DNA from: Hyphomicrobiales bacterium
Lineage (GTDB): Bacteria; Pseudomonadota; Alphaproteobacteria; Rhizobiales; Devosiaceae
DNA: 64,000 nt
Reading direction: 5' to 3'
Assembly: GCA_026981645.1 (NCBI GenBank)
Contig: JALSII010000033.1
Location: forward strand, 1-64,000
Made by a program: the position numbers and the translations under genes. Positions 27,208 to 36,975 of the stretch are shown in pieces. Position 1 is the stretch's first letter. Each line of letters begins with the position of its first letter. The notes below the pieces were generated by a model. That model was not told where the DNA came from. It worked only from the letters and a program-made list of their open reading frames with translations, and searched no databases.

Positions 27208-28897
27208 ATTCTTCACGCAGTTCCTTTTTGGAGAGCTTTCCAACCAGAGTTTTTGGCAGTTCATCCTTGAAGATGAATTCTCGGGGCATTTGTATCTTGG
27301 AAATATACTCACCCAGGAAGGTCTTGAGTTCGGCTTTGGTAAGTTCCTTGCCATCTTTGAGTTTGATAAAAGCGATGGGTGCTTCGCCCCGATAACTGTC
27401 TTTGACACCGATGACGTTGCATTCGTCAACGCTTTCATGGCGATAAATGGCTTCCTCGATATGGCGGGGATAAACATTGTAGCCCGAGCAGATGATAAGA
27501 TCCTTGATCCGGTCAACCAGAAACACATTGCCCTTCTCATCAATATAGCCCACATCTCCGGTGCGGAAATAGCCGTTTACAAACGCCTCTTTGGTTGCCT
27601 CTTCATTGTTGTAATAGCCCAGCATCACCTGCTTGCCCTTGGCGGCGAGTTCTCCGCGCTCCCCGGGCTCGACAAATTTTGTGGGATCATCCAGGTCAAT
27701 AAACTGCACATCGGTTCCAGGAAGCGGCATGCCGATGGAGCCGGGAATTGAGGGGACACGCAATGCCTGGCAGCAAAGGACCGGGGAGCATTCGGTAAGG
27801 CCATAGCCTTCGGCAAGGGTCGCCGAGGACAGTTTGGCAAATGCTTCGCGAGTGTCCTGGGGCAGGCCCGCGCCACCCGAAATGATGGTTTCGATACTTG
27901 CGACCTGTTCGGGGGTAACCTTTTTGTTGGCGGCAATCGCGTGGATCAAGGTTGGGATTGCGGGCAGGATGTTGGCCTTGGTGCGTACCAGCAGGTCAAG
28001 AAGCATCTTGAGTTCGAAGCGCGGCATCAGCACCACTTCAGATCCCCTGCCAAGGGGCACGTTCATGCACACGGTCATGGCAAATATGTGGAAGAATGGC
28101 AGCACTGCCACGGTTTTTGATGGTGGTTCGAACAGCCCGTCCGCCCATCGGTTGATCTGGTCAACATTGGCGGCAATATTGGCGTGGGAAAGCATAGCGC
28201 CCTTGGGCAGGCCGGTAGTGCCCCCGGTATATTGTTGCACTGCAACATCGTTCGCCGAGTCAATTTCAGCAGGTTCGACGGATTTACGTGCACTGAGCAT
28301 GGAGGAAAACCAGGTCACATGCTCTGCCACTGATGACTGGGAGGGTTTGGCCAGTTCCTTTGCCTTTACGATGCTAAACAGCACGCGCTTGACCAGCGGA
28401 AGGGCGGAAGGGAAGTCGCAAACGATAATTTTTTTGACATTGCCCGCCTTGCAGAGTGCTTCGGCTTTATCAAAAATCAACTTGAGATTTAGGGTGACCA
28501 GCACATCTGCGCCAGCGTCCTTTGTGATGTGAGACAGTTCAGAAACAGTATAAAGCGGATTGCAATTGACTACTGTTCCGCCGGCAAGAAGAGTACCATA
28601 ATAAGCCACCGGGAAAAATGGCGTGTTTGGCAGAAGAAGTGCGACCCGGGAGCCCTTTTTCACACCAAACTGGCTCTGCAATGCCCCGGCAAAGGCTTTA
28701 ATATCTTTTTCGAGCGTCTTGAATGTGGTTTTTGCTCCCATAAAGTCCAGAGCATTTGATGACTCGTGTTTTTTACACGCATCAAGGATCTGTAAGTGGA
28801 CCGGCGTAGTATCAACATCCACATCCCAGTCAATTCCTTCGGGATAATTGTCAATCCAGGGTCTGTAAAGTTGATCCGGTTCCGGTGCTTTACCCAT
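27170..28897 (-). CDS. fadD: Long-chain-fatty-acid-CoA ligase
   Basis: Acyl-CoA synthetase of the ANL superfamily, 575 residues, which activates fatty acids with ATP and CoA. Motifs in order: P-loop YTGGTTGLPKGAML, GYGLTECSPV, GYFRTGDVGYIDEKGN, and the hinge DRIKDLIICSGYNVYP; a conserved lysine follows near LPKTLVGKLSKKEL. A strong GGAGGGAGC lies upstream of the ATG. merR overlaps its 3' end, and the fadE-fadJ-fadI genes are divergent. Together these provide activation and the whole beta-oxidation spiral. Confidence 0.95.
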   Translation of the reverse strand: MGKAPEPDQLYRPWIDNYPEGIDWDVDVDTTPVHLQILDACKKHESSNALDFMGAKTTFKTLEKDIKAFAGALQSQFGVKKGSRVALLLPNTPFFPVAYYGTLLAGGTVVNCNPLYTVSELSHITKDAGADVLVTLNLKLIFDKAEALCKAGNVKKIIVCDFPSALPLVKRVLFSIVKAKELAKPSQSSVAEHVTWFSSMLSARKSVEPAEIDSANDVAVQQYTGGTTGLPKGAMLSHANIAANVDQINRWADGLFEPPSKTVAVLPFFHIFAMTVCMNVPLGRGSEVVLMPRFELKMLLDLLVRTKANILPAIPTLIHAIAANKKVTPEQVASIETIISGGAGLPQDTREAFAKLSSATLAEGYGLTECSPVLCCQALRVPSIPGSIGMPLPGTDVQFIDLDDPTKFVEPGERGELAAKGKQVMLGYYNNEEATKEAFVNGYFRTGDVGYIDEKGNVFLVDRIKDLIICSGYNVYPRHIEEAIYRHESVDECNVIGVKDSYRGEAPIAFIKLKDGKELTKAELKTFLGEYISKIQMPREFIFKDELPKTLVGKLSKKELREEYAEREKQKQSKS

Positions 28898-29142
28898 TAT
28901 ACTGCTCCCTCCAGGCGCGAATGCTTTTTGTTTTTTGAAGCCTTGCCAATTGAGTGAACGTAAATTTCCTGATGGACAAGGTCAAGGACTCAGGGGGGAT
29001 TTGGTTCATATGGTCGCAGTTTGAATGAGGGGCCAAAAAAATGTTAATGAGAAAGGTGCGGAAAAGCTATTAACCGGCTATAATGAATGTATGGGTCCGG
29101 CAAGCGGTGGCCTTGTGAGATGCCGGGTGGCTAGACTGACAG

Positions 29143-29160
29143 GTTGACGTATACGTCAAC
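29143..29160. promoter_or_regulatory. Perfect 18-bp palindrome, candidate operator
   Basis: GTTGACGTATACGTCAAC is a perfect inverted repeat in the 334-bp region between the divergent fadD and fadE. It resembles the ACGT-N2-ACGT palindromes reported for MerR-type LiuR regulators, and a merR gene sits downstream of fadD. The function is inferred. Confidence 0.6.
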
Positions 29161-29171
29161 TGTGATATTCG

Positions 29172-29181
29172 TTACGCGTAA
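29172..29181. promoter_or_regulatory. Second short palindrome near the fadE start
   Basis: TTACGCGTAA, a perfect 10-bp palindrome, lies 11 bp beyond the 18-bp palindrome and 50 bp before the fadE start codon. It could be a second, weaker site or part of the core promoter. Confidence 0.3.
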
Positions 29182-29231
29182 TGGTACTGTCCGCAAGGGC
29201 AGGCCATAGAGTAAGTCATCCGGAGCAGGGC

Positions 29232-31685
29232 ATGTTTTTTGCAATTTTGTTTGTAATATTTATAGCAGTATTCCTTCTGTCCTATCACCGGACGCCGATC
29301 TGGCTGTGGGCTGCGGTGGCGCTGGCTATCGGTATGATTTCCATGTTGCTCACTTCTGCCAGTGGAACATGGGCCTGGATTTTTGCCGTGTCGCCAGCGG
29401 TGATTCTGGGCATATTTTCGATTCCCCTGCTCAGACGCCTCAGTCTGAGCGGGCCGATTTACAAAGCTGTGAAGCGTATTTTGCCGCGAGTGTCCTCAAC
29501 AGAGCAGGAAGCGCTGGATGCAGGCACCGTTGGCTGGGATGCCGATCTTTTTTCAGGAAGGCCCAAATGGGACAATCTGCTCAAAGTCCGCAAGCCGACT
29601 CTGAGTGATGAGGAGCAGGAATTTCTCGAGGGGCCGACCAACGAATTGTGCATGATGATTGATGATTGGGATATCAGGCATAATCTGGCTGACCTTCCCC
29701 CCGACGTCTGGAAATTCATGAAGGAAAACGGCTTTCTTGGCATGTTGATTTCCAAGGAGCACGGGGGGCTTGGTTTTTCAGCCCAGGCGCAGTCGATGGT
29801 GGTTTCAAAGATTGCCAGCCGTTCGGTCGCTGCCGGTATCACTGTGATGGTGCCCAATTCTCTGGGGCCGGGGGAACTTCTTGAAAAGTATGGAACGCCG
29901 GAGCAGAAGGAGCGATATCTGGAACGGCTGGCCAAGGGTAAGGAAGTGCCTTGTTTTGCGCTTACGGGTCCGACCGCGGGTTCGGACGCTGCGGGCATGC
30001 CTGATGTGGGGGTGGTAACCCATGGCATGTATGAAGGGGAAAAGGTTCTTGGCGTCCGGCTCAGCTGGGACAAACGCTATATAACGCTGGCGCCGGTGGC
30101 GACCCTTCTGGGGCTGGCGTTTAACCTGCTCGACCCTGAAAACCTTCTGGGCAAGGGTGAAAAGGTCGGTATTACACTGGCGCTGGTCCCCGCTGATTAT
30201 AAAGGCGTCAAAATCGGACGGCGGCATTATCCCTCGCGCTCAGCCTTCATGAACGGACCCACGAGTGGGGACGAAGTGTTTATTCCGTTGGAGTTTCTGA
30301 TTGGGGGCACTGAATATGCGGGGCAGGGTTGGCGCATGCTTATGGAGTGTCTTTCTACTGGACGGGCCATATCGCTGCCCGCCATCGGATCAACCTCAAT
30401 TAAATCTGCGTTGCGTGTTACCAGCGCCTACGCTCGTATTCGGCGGCAGTTCGGCATTCCCGTGGGGATAATGGAGGGCGTGGCCGAGCCTTTGGCCCGG
30501 CTGGTCAAGTCCGCCTATCTGTTTGAAGGCGCGCGCGCTGTCACGGCTGCGATGGTCGATGAAGGGCAAAAGCCTGCAGTCATATCTGCGCTGCTTAAAT
30601 ATCGTTCGACAGAAGCCATGCGCGATCGCATTGATGACGCCATGGATATTCACGGGGGCCGGGCCATTCAGGATGGGCCTTCCAATTATCTGTTTTCCGG
30701 TTATGCCAATACACCGGTGGCGATTACCGTTGAGGGAGCCAATATTCTTACCCGGACCCTGATTACCTTTGCGCAAGGTTCGCTCCGGGCGCATCCCCAT
30801 CTCTACAGTGAAATTAAAGCGGCGCAGAACCCGGATGCAAAAGCCGGCCTTAAGGCTTTTGATGCCGCTTTTACCGGCCATACCTCGTTTATGCTGGGCA
30901 ATATCACCGGCTCATTCTGGCAGTCGATAACGTTTGGCCGGTTTGCGTCGAGCCCAGTGGATCACGAACTGGCGCACTGGTACAGGCAATTGCATCGCTA
31001 TGCGCAGAATTTTGCACTGGTGGGCGACTGGGTGGTGGTTATTCTTGGTGGCGATATAAAACGCAAGCAGCGGCTGTCGGGGCGGATGGCGGACATTCTG
31101 TCAGATCTTTATCTGCTTTCCACAACACTGAAACGCTATGAGGATGATGGCTGCATCAAGGACGACATTCCTGTAATCGAAGCTATAGCCAGGGACCGGA
31201 TTGCAGCGATTGAAATGAACTTTCGTGCTGTATTTGACAATTTTCCCAATCGTTTTGTCGCAGCCGTTATGCGGTTTCTGGTTTTCCCTCTCGGCCAGCA
31301 CAATATGGGCTCAAGTGATCGTGAGAATTATCGTCTTGCCCGGGCGATCCTGAACCCCTCGGAACAACGCGACCGCTTTACTGGTGGCATCCACCTTTCA
31401 TTTGATCCTGATGATCGCACAGGTGTTCTTGAGGATGCGCTGGTCAAAGTGGTGCGGGCAGAGGAAATTGAGGCCAAGTTTATTCGGGCGCTCAAGAAAG
31501 GCCAGATTGAAAACCGCCTTGACCGGGATGCAATCACCGATGCCGTTACCGCTGAAATCCTGACTCATGAGGAAGCGGGTTTCCTTAGGCTGGCGGAAGA
31601 GGCAACGGAAAAAGCTGTTGCAGTTGATGATTTTGCTCCAGACGAACTTGGTGCAATCAACCGGCTCAGCAACAGGCGTGGCTGA
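29232..31685 (+). CDS. fadE: Acyl-CoA dehydrogenase, large FadE type
   Basis: First oxidative step of beta-oxidation; about 817 residues, the length of E. coli FadE (814). Two N-terminal membrane helices (about 1-55) anchor it. The acyl-CoA dehydrogenase core follows, with VPNSLGPGELLEKYGTPEQK, CFALTGPTAGSDAAG, the SWDKRYITLAP block, GQGWRMLMECLSTGRAI and AITVEGANILTR. A C-terminal DUF1974-type extension of about 270 residues is present. I chose ATG 29232, preceded by GGAGCAGGGC and matching the E. coli N terminus; an ATG at 29181 is in frame but overlaps a palindrome. fadJ follows after 19 bp. Confidence 0.95.
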   Translation: MFFAILFVIFIAVFLLSYHRTPIWLWAAVALAIGMISMLLTSASGTWAWIFAVSPAVILGIFSIPLLRRLSLSGPIYKAVKRILPRVSSTEQEALDAGTVGWDADLFSGRPKWDNLLKVRKPTLSDEEQEFLEGPTNELCMMIDDWDIRHNLADLPPDVWKFMKENGFLGMLISKEHGGLGFSAQAQSMVVSKIASRSVAAGITVMVPNSLGPGELLEKYGTPEQKERYLERLAKGKEVPCFALTGPTAGSDAAGMPDVGVVTHGMYEGEKVLGVRLSWDKRYITLAPVATLLGLAFNLLDPENLLGKGEKVGITLALVPADYKGVKIGRRHYPSRSAFMNGPTSGDEVFIPLEFLIGGTEYAGQGWRMLMECLSTGRAISLPAIGSTSIKSALRVTSAYARIRRQFGIPVGIMEGVAEPLARLVKSAYLFEGARAVTAAMVDEGQKPAVISALLKYRSTEAMRDRIDDAMDIHGGRAIQDGPSNYLFSGYANTPVAITVEGANILTRTLITFAQGSLRAHPHLYSEIKAAQNPDAKAGLKAFDAAFTGHTSFMLGNITGSFWQSITFGRFASSPVDHELAHWYRQLHRYAQNFALVGDWVVVILGGDIKRKQRLSGRMADILSDLYLLSTTLKRYEDDGCIKDDIPVIEAIARDRIAAIEMNFRAVFDNFPNRFVAAVMRFLVFPLGQHNMGSSDRENYRLARAILNPSEQRDRFTGGIHLSFDPDDRTGVLEDALVKVVRAEEIEAKFIRALKKGQIENRLDRDAITDAVTAEILTHEEAGFLRLAEEATEKAVAVDDFAPDELGAINRLSNRRG

Positions 31686-31704
31686 AAGACCGACCGGAAA
31701 ATAA

Positions 31705-33774
31705 TTGAGGCAGGCTGAAACGCCTGCCACTATTGACGAAGCGAAAGAAGCGAACAAACAAGTGGCAGAAAACAAAACAGTGCGCTCCGGCGCGAAACCA
31801 AAAACTCCCAGCCCGATGATGCCCAAACTGAGCAAGTGGCGGTTTGAGATTGATTTTGAACGCATTGGCTGGCTGACCATTGATACTCCGGACGCTCCGG
31901 TGAATGTACTCAGCACGGAGGCTATTCTTGAGTTGGAGAAACTGGTTGCCCGGTTCGAGGACTTGGCGGCCAGCGATGAATTGGTGGGTGTGGCTCTTTT
32001 GTCAGGCAAACCGAGCGGATTTATTGCCGGAGCCGATATTACCGAGTTTGACGATCTGAGCGATCCGGTGGAAATGACCAGGGCGCTGAGGCGTGCCCAT
32101 GCCTTGTTTGATCGGATTGAAAAGCTGCCCATTCCGTTTGTTTCGGGCATTCACGGTTTTTGCCTTGGTGGCGGGTTGGAGCTGGCGCTGGCCACCCACT
32201 ATCGCATTGCGGTGAACAATGACAAAACCCGCATCGGGTTCCCGGAAGTCAAGCTGGGTATTTTCCCCGGATTTGGCGGCACCGGGCGTTCCATGAACGT
32301 GATGGGGCCGGTGCCTGCGATGCAGATCATGCTTACGGGGAAATACCTCCGGGCCGGAGCGGCGCGCGGAATGGGGCTGGTGGACAAGCTGGTGAGGCAT
32401 CGCGATCAGTTGCGCTGGGAGGCCCGCAAAGCCATTCAGCAGAAGAGAAAGAGCAAACCGGCGGGGTTCACCAAACGGGTGATGGCCATGGGGCCGTTGC
32501 GCAAGTTCATCGCTGACAAGATGCGTGCAACCGTCAAGAAAAAAGCGCGCCCGGAACATTATCCGGCGCCGTTTTCGCTAATCGACCTGTTTGAGGAAAA
32601 AGGCGACAATCCTGTGGCCATGCGTGCCGGAGAAATCGAACGGTTCCCCAAGCTGATGGATTCAGGTACAGCGGCAAATCTGCGCCGCCTGTTCTTCCTG
32701 TCCGAGGGGCTGAAAAAGCAGGGTGTGCGCAAGCCGCCAAAGCCGAAATTTGCCCGGGTCCATGTTATTGGAGCCGGGGTTATGGGGGGCGACATTGCTG
32801 CATGGTGTGCCTATCGCGGGCTTGCCGTTACTTTGCAGGATCTGGATATGGAGCGTATCCAGCCCGCGCTCGACCGGGCCAAAAAACTGTTCAGGAAGCG
32901 GCTGAAAAAACCCATTGCAGTCAACGCGGCACTGGCGCGACTTGAGGCCGATGTTTCTGGCAAGGGCGCGGCGCGGGCCGATGTCATTATCGAAGCGGTG
33001 GTTGAAAACCTGGAAATCAAACAGAAGATTTTTGCCCAAATAGAAGAGGTCGCAAAACCTGGCGCAGTTCTGGCTACAAATACCTCTTCCATCGAGTTGG
33101 AGAGGATTGCTGAAAATCTCAAAGACCCCAGTCGACTGATAGGCTTGCATTTTTTCAATCCGGTGGCGCAGTTGCCGCTGGTTGAAGTTGTGCGCTCCAA
33201 GGTTAATTCCGACCTTGCCATTCGCACCGGGTGCTCATTTGCCTCGTTTATCGGCAAGAGCCCGGTGGTGGTGAAAAGCGCGCCGGGGTTCCTCGTCAAC
33301 CGGGTGTTGATGCCCTATCTGCTCAAGAGTATCGAGCGGGTTGAAGCGGGGGAGAGCCAAGAACTTCTGGATGCGGCGGCGGTGGCCTTTGGCATGCCCA
33401 TGGGGCCGATTGAGCTCATGGACGTGGTGGGGCTGGATATCGGGCATTCCGTTGCTGCAGAGCTGGGGCATCCGGTACCTGAAGACAGCAAGTTTGCGCG
33501 CCTTCTGGCACAGGGCAATCTGGGGCGCAAAACCGGGCGCGGTTTTTACAGCTGGAAGAAGGGGCGGGCCGAAAAAGACAAGCCCCCCGAACATTCCAAT
33601 CTGGCGGAACTGGGCCGCGAACTGGTGCAACCGCTGGTCGACGAGTGCGAAATCTGCGTCAAGGAAGGCATTGTTTCGAGCGCCGACATGGCGGATGTCG
33701 GCGTCATCATGGGTACGGGGTTCGCCCCATTTCTTGGCGGGCCGCTTAAGGCACGTCAGGATGGCAAGGCGTGA
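31705..33774 (+). CDS. fadJ: 3-hydroxyacyl-CoA dehydrogenase / enoyl-CoA hydratase (FadJ/FadB type)
   Basis: Bifunctional beta-oxidation enzyme, up to 689 residues. The N-terminal crotonase domain carries GFIAGADITEFD (oxyanion hole) and GFCLGGGLELALATHYRIA with the catalytic Glu region, then GFPEVKLGIFPGFGGTGR. The C-terminal dehydrogenase domain has the NAD motif GAGVMGGDIAAW and LIGLHFFNPVAQLPLVEVV, and ends in GRGFYSWKKG. The start is not settled: TTG 31705, GTG 31762 and ATG 31816 are all in frame, and none has a strong ribosome-binding site. The conserved part begins at about 31840. It forms an operon with fadE and fadI. Confidence 0.92.
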   Translation: MRQAETPATIDEAKEANKQVAENKTVRSGAKPKTPSPMMPKLSKWRFEIDFERIGWLTIDTPDAPVNVLSTEAILELEKLVARFEDLAASDELVGVALLSGKPSGFIAGADITEFDDLSDPVEMTRALRRAHALFDRIEKLPIPFVSGIHGFCLGGGLELALATHYRIAVNNDKTRIGFPEVKLGIFPGFGGTGRSMNVMGPVPAMQIMLTGKYLRAGAARGMGLVDKLVRHRDQLRWEARKAIQQKRKSKPAGFTKRVMAMGPLRKFIADKMRATVKKKARPEHYPAPFSLIDLFEEKGDNPVAMRAGEIERFPKLMDSGTAANLRRLFFLSEGLKKQGVRKPPKPKFARVHVIGAGVMGGDIAAWCAYRGLAVTLQDLDMERIQPALDRAKKLFRKRLKKPIAVNAALARLEADVSGKGAARADVIIEAVVENLEIKQKIFAQIEEVAKPGAVLATNTSSIELERIAENLKDPSRLIGLHFFNPVAQLPLVEVVRSKVNSDLAIRTGCSFASFIGKSPVVVKSAPGFLVNRVLMPYLLKSIERVEAGESQELLDAAAVAFGMPMGPIELMDVVGLDIGHSVAAELGHPVPEDSKFARLLAQGNLGRKTGRGFYSWKKGRAEKDKPPEHSNLAELGRELVQPLVDECEICVKEGIVSSADMADVGVIMGTGFAPFLGGPLKARQDGKA

Positions 33775-33785
33775 AGGGCAAGATC

Positions 33786-35081
33786 ATGGCAAAAGCAAAA
33801 ACACCTCAACTTCGCCGCGTTGCTATTGTGGGCAGCCAGCGCACACCCTTCTGCCGGGCCTATACGGGTTATGCGGAGCAGAGCAATCTTTCGCTTTTGA
33901 GCGCTGCCCTGGGCGGGCTGGTTGAGACCTACGGGCTTGGTACGAAAAAAATCGACGAGGTGATGGCCGGTGCGGTTATCAAGCACTCGCGTGATTTTAA
34001 TCTGGCGCGGGAGGCAGCGCTGGATGCAGGCCTCTCACCCAGAACTCCGGGCACCACCATGCAGATTGCCTGCGGCACCTCATTGCAGGCGGCGCTGTCT
34101 TTAGGGGCAAAAATCGCCTGCGGGGAAATTGAAAGTGGGATTGCGGCGGGCTCGGACATCATTTCGGATTCCCCCGTGGTGTTTGGCGACAAGTTTGCCC
34201 ACCGGCTGGCCAAACTCAGCCGCGCCCGTTCCTTTGGGCAGAAGCTTTCTGCGTTCAAGGGTTTCAGCTTTGCAGAACTGGCTCCTGTTGCCCCTTCAGT
34301 GGCCGAGCCGCGCACCGGTCTGGCCATGGGCCAGCATTGTGAGTTGATGGCGCGCGAATGGGGTGTTGGCCGCAAAGAACAGGATGAATTTGCTCTAAAA
34401 AGCCACCAGAATGCCTCGGCGGCCATCGCCGATGGTTTCCATGACGATCTGATTGTTCCGTGTGCGGGGATAGTCAAAGACAATAATGTGCGCGCCGACA
34501 GTTCGCTTGAAAAAATGGCGGAGATGAAGCCGGCCTTTGACAAAAAGTCAGGCCACGGCACCTTGACAGCGGCCAACTCAACGCCGCTGACCGATGGTGC
34601 GGCAGCGGTGCTTCTGGCCTCGGAGGATTGGGCAAAAGCCAACGGTCTGCCCATTCTGGCCTATCTCAGAATGGGCTCGGTCAGTGCCAATAATTTTGCC
34701 GCCGGGGACGGGCTTTTAATGGCTCCGACAATTGCGGTGTCGGATATGCTCAGGCGTGCCAACATGGTGTTTGGAGATATTGACCTGTTTGAAATTCACG
34801 AGGCTTTTGCCGCCCAGGTCCTGTGCACACTCAAAGCATGGTCGGACCGCAAATATTGCCGCGAGGTTCTGGGGCGCGAAAAGGTGATGGGCAAGGTTCC
34901 CGCCGCCAAGATAAATGTCAAGGGATCCTCGCTGGCTTACGGGCATCCGTTTGCGGCCACGGGCGCGCGCATTCTTGGCCACACAGCCAAATTGCTCAAC
35001 GAAACGGGCAAGCAGCGGGCACTGATTTCGGTGTGTACTGCCGGGGGTATGGGCGTCAGTGCGCTTGTTGAGCGAACTTAA
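33786..35081 (+). CDS. fadI: Acetyl-CoA acyltransferase (3-ketoacyl-CoA thiolase), FadI type
   Basis: Thiolase of about 431 residues for the last step of beta-oxidation. The nucleophile Cys is in MQIACGTSLQAAL, with later motifs EIHEAFAAQVL (His), SSLAYGHPFAATGAR and VCTAGGMG (second Cys). The spacing of an inserted block (about 120-170) fits FadI rather than FadA. A GTG at 33771 overlaps the fadJ stop, but the ATG at 33786 with AAGGG upstream is preferred. It is the last gene of the fadE operon. Confidence 0.94.
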   Translation: MAKAKTPQLRRVAIVGSQRTPFCRAYTGYAEQSNLSLLSAALGGLVETYGLGTKKIDEVMAGAVIKHSRDFNLAREAALDAGLSPRTPGTTMQIACGTSLQAALSLGAKIACGEIESGIAAGSDIISDSPVVFGDKFAHRLAKLSRARSFGQKLSAFKGFSFAELAPVAPSVAEPRTGLAMGQHCELMAREWGVGRKEQDEFALKSHQNASAAIADGFHDDLIVPCAGIVKDNNVRADSSLEKMAEMKPAFDKKSGHGTLTAANSTPLTDGAAAVLLASEDWAKANGLPILAYLRMGSVSANNFAAGDGLLMAPTIAVSDMLRRANMVFGDIDLFEIHEAFAAQVLCTLKAWSDRKYCREVLGREKVMGKVPAAKINVKGSSLAYGHPFAATGARILGHTAKLLNETGKQRALISVCTAGGMGVSALVERT

Positions 35082-35255
35082 ACGAACCTAAAGGGAAAGG
35101 AGCTTGCCAAAACGTCATTTGGGGGCTTAGGCTGACTCACAGTAACGTGATGCTTTTCGTATTCGCGTACATTAACGCACCCTCATTCGGCTTGCTGCAA
35201 TCGGGCAGACTGGTGGGGGTGAGAAGTAAAACTTTGTAAAACAGGGAGACATTTC

Positions 35256-36893
35256 ATGAAGTTTTCTCCAATCCTCCGCTCATCAGTCTTGGCGCTTGGA
35301 GTTGCCAGCCTTGCTCTGATGGGCACATCCGCCTACGCCGCAAAGGTGCCTGAGGGCGTCGTTCTGGCAGAAGACCAGACCTTTACCTATCGTGATCTGG
35401 ACGAGTTCAGCTCGCTTGATCCGCAGATTGTGGAAGATGTATCGGGTTCTGCCATTATCCGCGATCTTTTCGAAGGCCTGCTGAATGAAGACGCCGATGG
35501 CAATCTTGTTCCCGGTGTTGCAGAAAGATGGGAAGCTTCTGACGACAAGATGACCTATACTTTCTATTTGCGTGACAATGCAAAATGGTCAAATGGTGAT
35601 CCTGTTACCGCCAATGACTTTGTTTACGCATGGCGCCGTGCAGCTGACCCCGAGACCGCTTCCCCCTATTCCTGGTATATGGATCTGATGTCCATTGAAA
35701 ACGTCGCAGATGTGCTTTCGGGGGACAAAGAGCCGGTTGCTCTGGGTGTGCGGGCGGTTGATGACCTGACCCTTGAGGTGAAGCTGACCACACCGCTTTC
35801 CTATTTCCCCCAGATGGTGACCCATGCCACCACCTTCCCCACCCATCAGGCCACAATTGAAAAGTATGGCGATGAGTGGACGAAGCCGGAAAACATCGTT
35901 TCAAACGGCGCCTATACGCTTGCTGAACACGTGCCCAACGAGCGTTCTGTCCGGGTGCGCAACCCGCTCTACTGGAATGATGCTGAAACGGTTATCGAAA
36001 AAACCACAGCCTTGATCATCAATGATGAAAATGCAGCTCTGACCCGCTATCTGGCAGGCGAGCTTGATCGTACCGAAGTGCCGACCGGCCAGTATCCGCG
36101 TCTTAAGGAAGAATACCCGGATCAGGCTCTTTCGTTCCCGCGTTTGTGCTCCTATTATTACACATTCAACCTGTCCGACTCTGGACCCGAGGCCTTCAAG
36201 GATGTGCGGGTTCGTCAGGCGCTTTCCTATGCCATTGATCGTTCAGTGATCACTGACAATGTGCTTCAGGGCGGCCAGTTCCCGGCCTTTACCTTCACAC
36301 CGGGCTCAACTGCCGGGTTTGAGGTTCCTGACGTGCCGTTTGGTCAGATGACCCAGGCTGAGCGTGATGCAAAAGCTGTTGAACTGCTGGCAGAGGCTGG
36401 TTACGGCCCAGACAACCCGCTCCGGTTTGACATGATCTACAACACCTCGGAAGGTCACAAGCAGATTGCGACTGTTATGAGCCAGATGTGGAAACAAAAG
36501 CTTGGCGTTGAAGCGACCCTTGGCAACATGGAATGGAAAGTGTTCCTTGAAACCCGCGGCGCTCAGGACTTCGAGTTGGCCCGTGGTGCCTGGTGTGGCG
36601 ATTATAACGAAGCCTCCACCTTCCTGGATCTGGTGCAGACCAACTCCGGCTATAATGACGGCAAATATTCCAACAGCGAAATTGACCAGTTGCTGGCTGA
36701 TGCCAAAACCGGTGGCGACGCAACTGCCAACTACACTCGCATTGAGCAGATCATGGCTGAAGAAATGCCGGTTATTCCAATCTATCACTATACCGGTGTG
36801 TACATGATGAACCCCCAGATAGTTGATTCCTGGCCGGTTCAGAATGTGCAGCAGAACTGGTACAGCCGCGACCTCTACAAAGTCGCTAAGTAA
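35256..36893 (+). CDS. oppA: Oligopeptide ABC transporter, substrate-binding protein
   Basis: Periplasmic solute-binding protein family 5, 545 residues. The signal peptide ends at AYA-AK (about residue 29). It is followed by SSLDPQIVEDVSGSAIIRDLFEGLL, the family signature WSNGDPVTANDFVYAWRRA, and FKDVRVRQALSYAID. The similarity is to OppA/MppA of peptide transport rather than DppA. The start has CAGGGAGAC seven bases upstream. It is the first gene of oppABCDF; a hairpin terminator separates it from oppB, which would allow the binding protein to be made in excess. Confidence 0.95.
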   Translation: MKFSPILRSSVLALGVASLALMGTSAYAAKVPEGVVLAEDQTFTYRDLDEFSSLDPQIVEDVSGSAIIRDLFEGLLNEDADGNLVPGVAERWEASDDKMTYTFYLRDNAKWSNGDPVTANDFVYAWRRAADPETASPYSWYMDLMSIENVADVLSGDKEPVALGVRAVDDLTLEVKLTTPLSYFPQMVTHATTFPTHQATIEKYGDEWTKPENIVSNGAYTLAEHVPNERSVRVRNPLYWNDAETVIEKTTALIINDENAALTRYLAGELDRTEVPTGQYPRLKEEYPDQALSFPRLCSYYYTFNLSDSGPEAFKDVRVRQALSYAIDRSVITDNVLQGGQFPAFTFTPGSTAGFEVPDVPFGQMTQAERDAKAVELLAEAGYGPDNPLRFDMIYNTSEGHKQIATVMSQMWKQKLGVEATLGNMEWKVFLETRGAQDFELARGAWCGDYNEASTFLDLVQTNSGYNDGKYSNSEIDQLLADAKTGGDATANYTRIEQIMAEEMPVIPIYHYTGVYMMNPQIVDSWPVQNVQQNWYSRDLYKVAK

Positions 36894-36910
36894 TCAGCTT
36901 GAGAAAAATG

Positions 36911-36942
36911 GAACCCCGCGCCAAAAGGTGCGGGGTTCTTTA
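36911..36942 (+). terminator. Hairpin terminator/attenuator between oppA and oppB
   Basis: GAACCCCGC-G-CC-AAAA-GG-T-GCGGGGTTC, then TTT: an 11-pair stem with one mismatch and an AAAA loop, 17 bp after the oppA stop. The weak T tract would give partial read-through to oppB. Confidence 0.75.
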
Positions 36943-36975
36943 GGTTATGGACTCAATAAACAGAGATAAAATGTT

